A stretch of DNA of 7,316 nt, taken from NCBI GenBank assembly GCA_003645555.1, contig QNFN01000089.1:1-7316 (forward strand). Reading direction: 5' to 3'. The translations under genes and the position numbers were made by a program. Below the pieces are notes generated by a model, which searched no databases, had not been told where the DNA came from, and saw only the letters and a list, made by a program, of their open reading frames with translations. Origin of the DNA: Gammaproteobacteria bacterium. Lineage in GTDB: Bacteria > Pseudomonadota > Gammaproteobacteria > QNFN01. Shown here in pieces: positions 5,813-7,316 of the stretch. The stretch's first letter is position 1. Every line of letters begins with the position of its first letter.

Positions 5813-7000
5813 TCAGAAACGCTCGAAGATCGCCGCGATACCCTGGCCACCGCCAATGCACATCGTCACCAGGCCGTACTTGCCACCGATGCGCTTGAGT
5901 TCATAAAGGCATTTGACCGTCAGGATCGCGCCAGTCCCACCGATCGGGTGACCCAGGGCAACGGCACCACCGTTCGGATTGGTCTTGGCCGAATCGAACT
6001 CGAGGCCCTTGCAGACAGCCAACGCCTGGGCGGCGAACGCCTCGTTCGACTCGATGACGTCAAGGTCATTGACGGTCAGGCCGGCACGATCAAGCGCCGT
6101 CTTGACCGCCTGGATCGGACCTTCACCCATGTAGGCGGGGTCGACACCGGCGAAACCGTAGGAGACCAGGCGACCTAGCGGCTCGAGACCGGCGCTGGCG
6201 GCAGCACCCGCTTCGGCCAGCACCACGGCAGCGGCACCGTCATTGATACCGGAAGCGTTGCCCGCAGTGACCGTGCCATCTTTCTTGAACACGGTACGTA
6301 ACTTGGCCAGTCCCTCGACGTTGATGTCGCCACGAACGTGCTCGTCGGTGTCGAACACCGTCTCGCCCTTGCGTGACTTCAGTGTCACCGGAAGGATCTG
6401 CTCCTTGAAGTAGCCGCTGGCGATGGCGTTTGCGGCCCGCTGGTGGCTCTCGACCGAGAATTCGTCCTGCGCCTCGCGGGTCAGGCCCCACTTCTCGGCG
6501 ACGTTCTCGGCGGTGATCCCCATGTGCACGGTCGCAAACGGGTCAGTCAGCGCACCGACCATCATGTCGATCATGTTGCTGTCGCCCATGCGGGCACCCC
6601 AGCGAGCGGACGGCACGACGTAGCCGGCACGGCTCATCGACTCGGCGCCACCACCGATGGCGTAATCGGCATCGCCGAGCATGATCATCTGCGAGGCCGA
6701 GACAATCGCCTGCAAGCCTGAACCGCACAGACGATTGACGGTCAGGGCCTGGGAGTCGTGCGACATGCCACCGTTGACGCAGGCGACTCGCGACACGTAC
6801 ATGTCTTTCGCCTCGCTGTGGATGACGCTACCGATGACGCCGTGGGAGACCTGCTCCGGGTCGACCTTGGCCCGGGAGATCGCCTCCTTGATCACCATGG
6901 CACCGAGATCGGTGGCCCCAAAGCTTTTCAGCGAGCCGCCGTAATCGCCGATGGCGGTCCGGACTCCACTGAGAACGACAACTTCACGCTGGTCTGCCAT
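5813..7000 (-). CDS. bktB: Beta-ketothiolase / acetyl-CoA acetyltransferase (BktB-like)
   Basis: A 395-residue cytoplasmic thiolase of normal family length. It condenses acyl-CoA with acetyl-CoA, or cleaves 3-ketoacyl-CoA, in beta-oxidation, ketone body or polyhydroxyalkanoate precursor metabolism. The catalytic residues are all present: nucleophile Cys92 in NRLCGSGLQAIVSA, NEAFAAQ at 319-325, His351 in ALGHPIGGTGA, and Cys381 in MCIGGGQGIAAIF. GGAESMSRA (117-125) and ARWGARMGD (132-140) closely resemble the Cupriavidus BktB sequence as I recall it, hence the symbol; AtoB, PhaA or FadA-type naming is possible. The start at 7000 has AAGGGGA six bases upstream. The 125-bp gap to msrB contains a 6-bp inverted repeat (7041-7046 and 7061-7066) that would form a 5' leader hairpin, and a CATAAT box on the minus strand at 7069-7074 with no good -35. 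No PHA synthase or reductase lies in the window, so the pathway is not fixed. A strong terminator follows. Confidence 0.95.
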   Translation of the reverse strand: MADQREVVVLSGVRTAIGDYGGSLKSFGATDLGAMVIKEAISRAKVDPEQVSHGVIGSVIHSEAKDMYVSRVACVNGGMSHDSQALTVNRLCGSGLQAIVSASQMIMLGDADYAIGGGAESMSRAGYVVPSARWGARMGDSNMIDMMVGALTDPFATVHMGITAENVAEKWGLTREAQDEFSVESHQRAANAIASGYFKEQILPVTLKSRKGETVFDTDEHVRGDINVEGLAKLRTVFKKDGTVTAGNASGINDGAAAVVLAEAGAAASAGLEPLGRLVSYGFAGVDPAYMGEGPIQAVKTALDRAGLTVNDLDVIESNEAFAAQALAVCKGLEFDSAKTNPNGGAVALGHPIGGTGAILTVKCLYELKRIGGKYGLVTMCIGGGQGIAAIFERF

Positions 7001-7006
7001 GGTGTT

Positions 7007-7013
7007 TCCCCTT
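7007..7013 (-). promoter_or_regulatory. Shine-Dalgarno of thiolase gene
   Basis: AAGGGGA on the minus strand, six bases before the ATG at 7000. It agrees with the conserved N-terminus REVVVLSGVRTAIG and fixes the start. Confidence 0.5.
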
Positions 7014-7125
7014 GATTCTGTTCAGATGACGGGATCCTGAGCGACCGGATGCCGCCCGAAGGTCGCGTATTATGCCGCAGCGCAGCACAGTCCGCCAGCA
7101 CGCCCAAGGCCTGGCCTGACCTGGG

Positions 7126-7316
7126 TCACTCTGTGTCCTTGCGAGGCGCCAGATTGAGCGCGGCTGAGTTGATGCAATGGCGCTGGCCGGATGGTTCTGG
7201 ACCATCGTCGAAGACGTGGCCGAGATGCGCATCGCAACGACTGCAGAGTACCTCGGTGCGGTGCGTGAACAGGCTATGATCAGCCTTGTAGACGACCATC
7301 TCTTCGTCCACTGCGG
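7126..7316 (-). CDS. msrB: Peptide methionine-(R)-S-oxide reductase MsrB, C-terminal part
   Basis: The last 62 codons or so of MsrB, which repairs oxidised methionine (R-sulfoxide) in proteins using thioredoxin. The gene begins beyond the right edge of the window. Visible features: the second zinc-binding pair CSRC in [16 protein letters not shown], the family signature [14 protein letters not shown], and the catalytic Cys in RHCINSAAL, about 18 residues before the end. The usual Gly-Met before RTEV is replaced by Phe-Thr-His (SLFTHRTEV), a mild departure from the common SxGMxR. The GTG at 7309-7311 should not be taken as the start, because the conserved upstream half with the first CxxC and GWPSF motif must lie outside. 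It is co-directional with the thiolase 125 bp downstream. No clear terminator is seen between them, so read-through is possible. Confidence 0.93.
   Translation of the reverse strand, partial: AVDEEMVVYKADHSLFTHRTEVLCSRCDAHLGHVFDDGPEPSGQRHCINSAALNLAPRKDTE

Noticed and set aside
5462..6178. Plus-strand 238-codon open frame across the membrane-protein gene and thiolase
   Set aside because: It reads through the small gene in another frame and then antisense to the thiolase 3' half; it has no domain and is an artefact of GC-rich codon use.
1..7316. CRISPR array, tRNA or rRNA
   Set aside because: No regularly spaced short direct repeats and no recognisable tRNA or rRNA sequence were found on reading both strands.

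Overview
The window is GC-rich bacterial chromosome, most likely from a gammaproteobacterium. This is an inference from a BktB-type beta-ketothiolase, a bacterial thiopurine methyltransferase, an MsrB and a ClsC-like phospholipase D lipoprotein. No rRNA, tRNA or phylogenetic marker is present to confirm it. Seven genes lie on the minus strand and one small gene on the plus strand. No transposase, CRISPR array, phage gene or known defence gene is visible.

Region 1 (1-2288) is the most unusual part. A single gene for a lipid-anchored phospholipase D-superfamily protein (131-1957) is bracketed within a few bases on each side by two inverted copies of a non-coding repeat. The left copy is 1-123, cut by the window edge; the right copy is 1962-2125. 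They differ at about 16 of 123 aligned columns by eye. Directly next to the right copy is a second, different element (2126-2284). It is an almost perfect long palindrome with 12-bp terminal inverted repeats and a 4-bp direct repeat TTAG on both sides, the pattern of an IS5-like MITE. The 327 bases between the phospholipase gene and the next gene are filled entirely by these two elements.

Region 2 (2285-5359) carries four co-directional minus-strand genes. In transcription order they are a thiopurine S-methyltransferase, a carboxymuconolactone decarboxylase/AhpD-like peroxidase-related protein, a class I SAM methyltransferase and, after a 128-bp gap, an exported endonuclease/exonuclease/phosphatase-family hydrolase. 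The first three are closely spaced (44 and 17 bp), each with its own Shine-Dalgarno, and look like an operon. Its theme may be methylation or detoxification, which is inference. The hydrolase gene ends exactly at the TTAG where the palindromic element inserted, so its TAA stop is part of the target site duplication.

Region 3 (5360-5810) is a divergent intergenic region followed by a 76-residue two-helix membrane protein on the plus strand. It converges with the thiolase gene. A strong rho-independent terminator serving the thiolase folds across the end and stop codon of the small gene.

Region 4 (5813-7316) holds a complete BktB-like beta-ketothiolase (beta-oxidation or polyhydroxyalkanoate/acetoacetyl-CoA metabolism) and, upstream of it, the C-terminal part of methionine-R-sulfoxide reductase MsrB, which continues beyond the window. 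Regions 3 and 4 are ordinary core metabolism and repair. The mobile, possibly undescribed component is the repeat-bracketed phospholipase cassette and the adjoining palindromic MITE.
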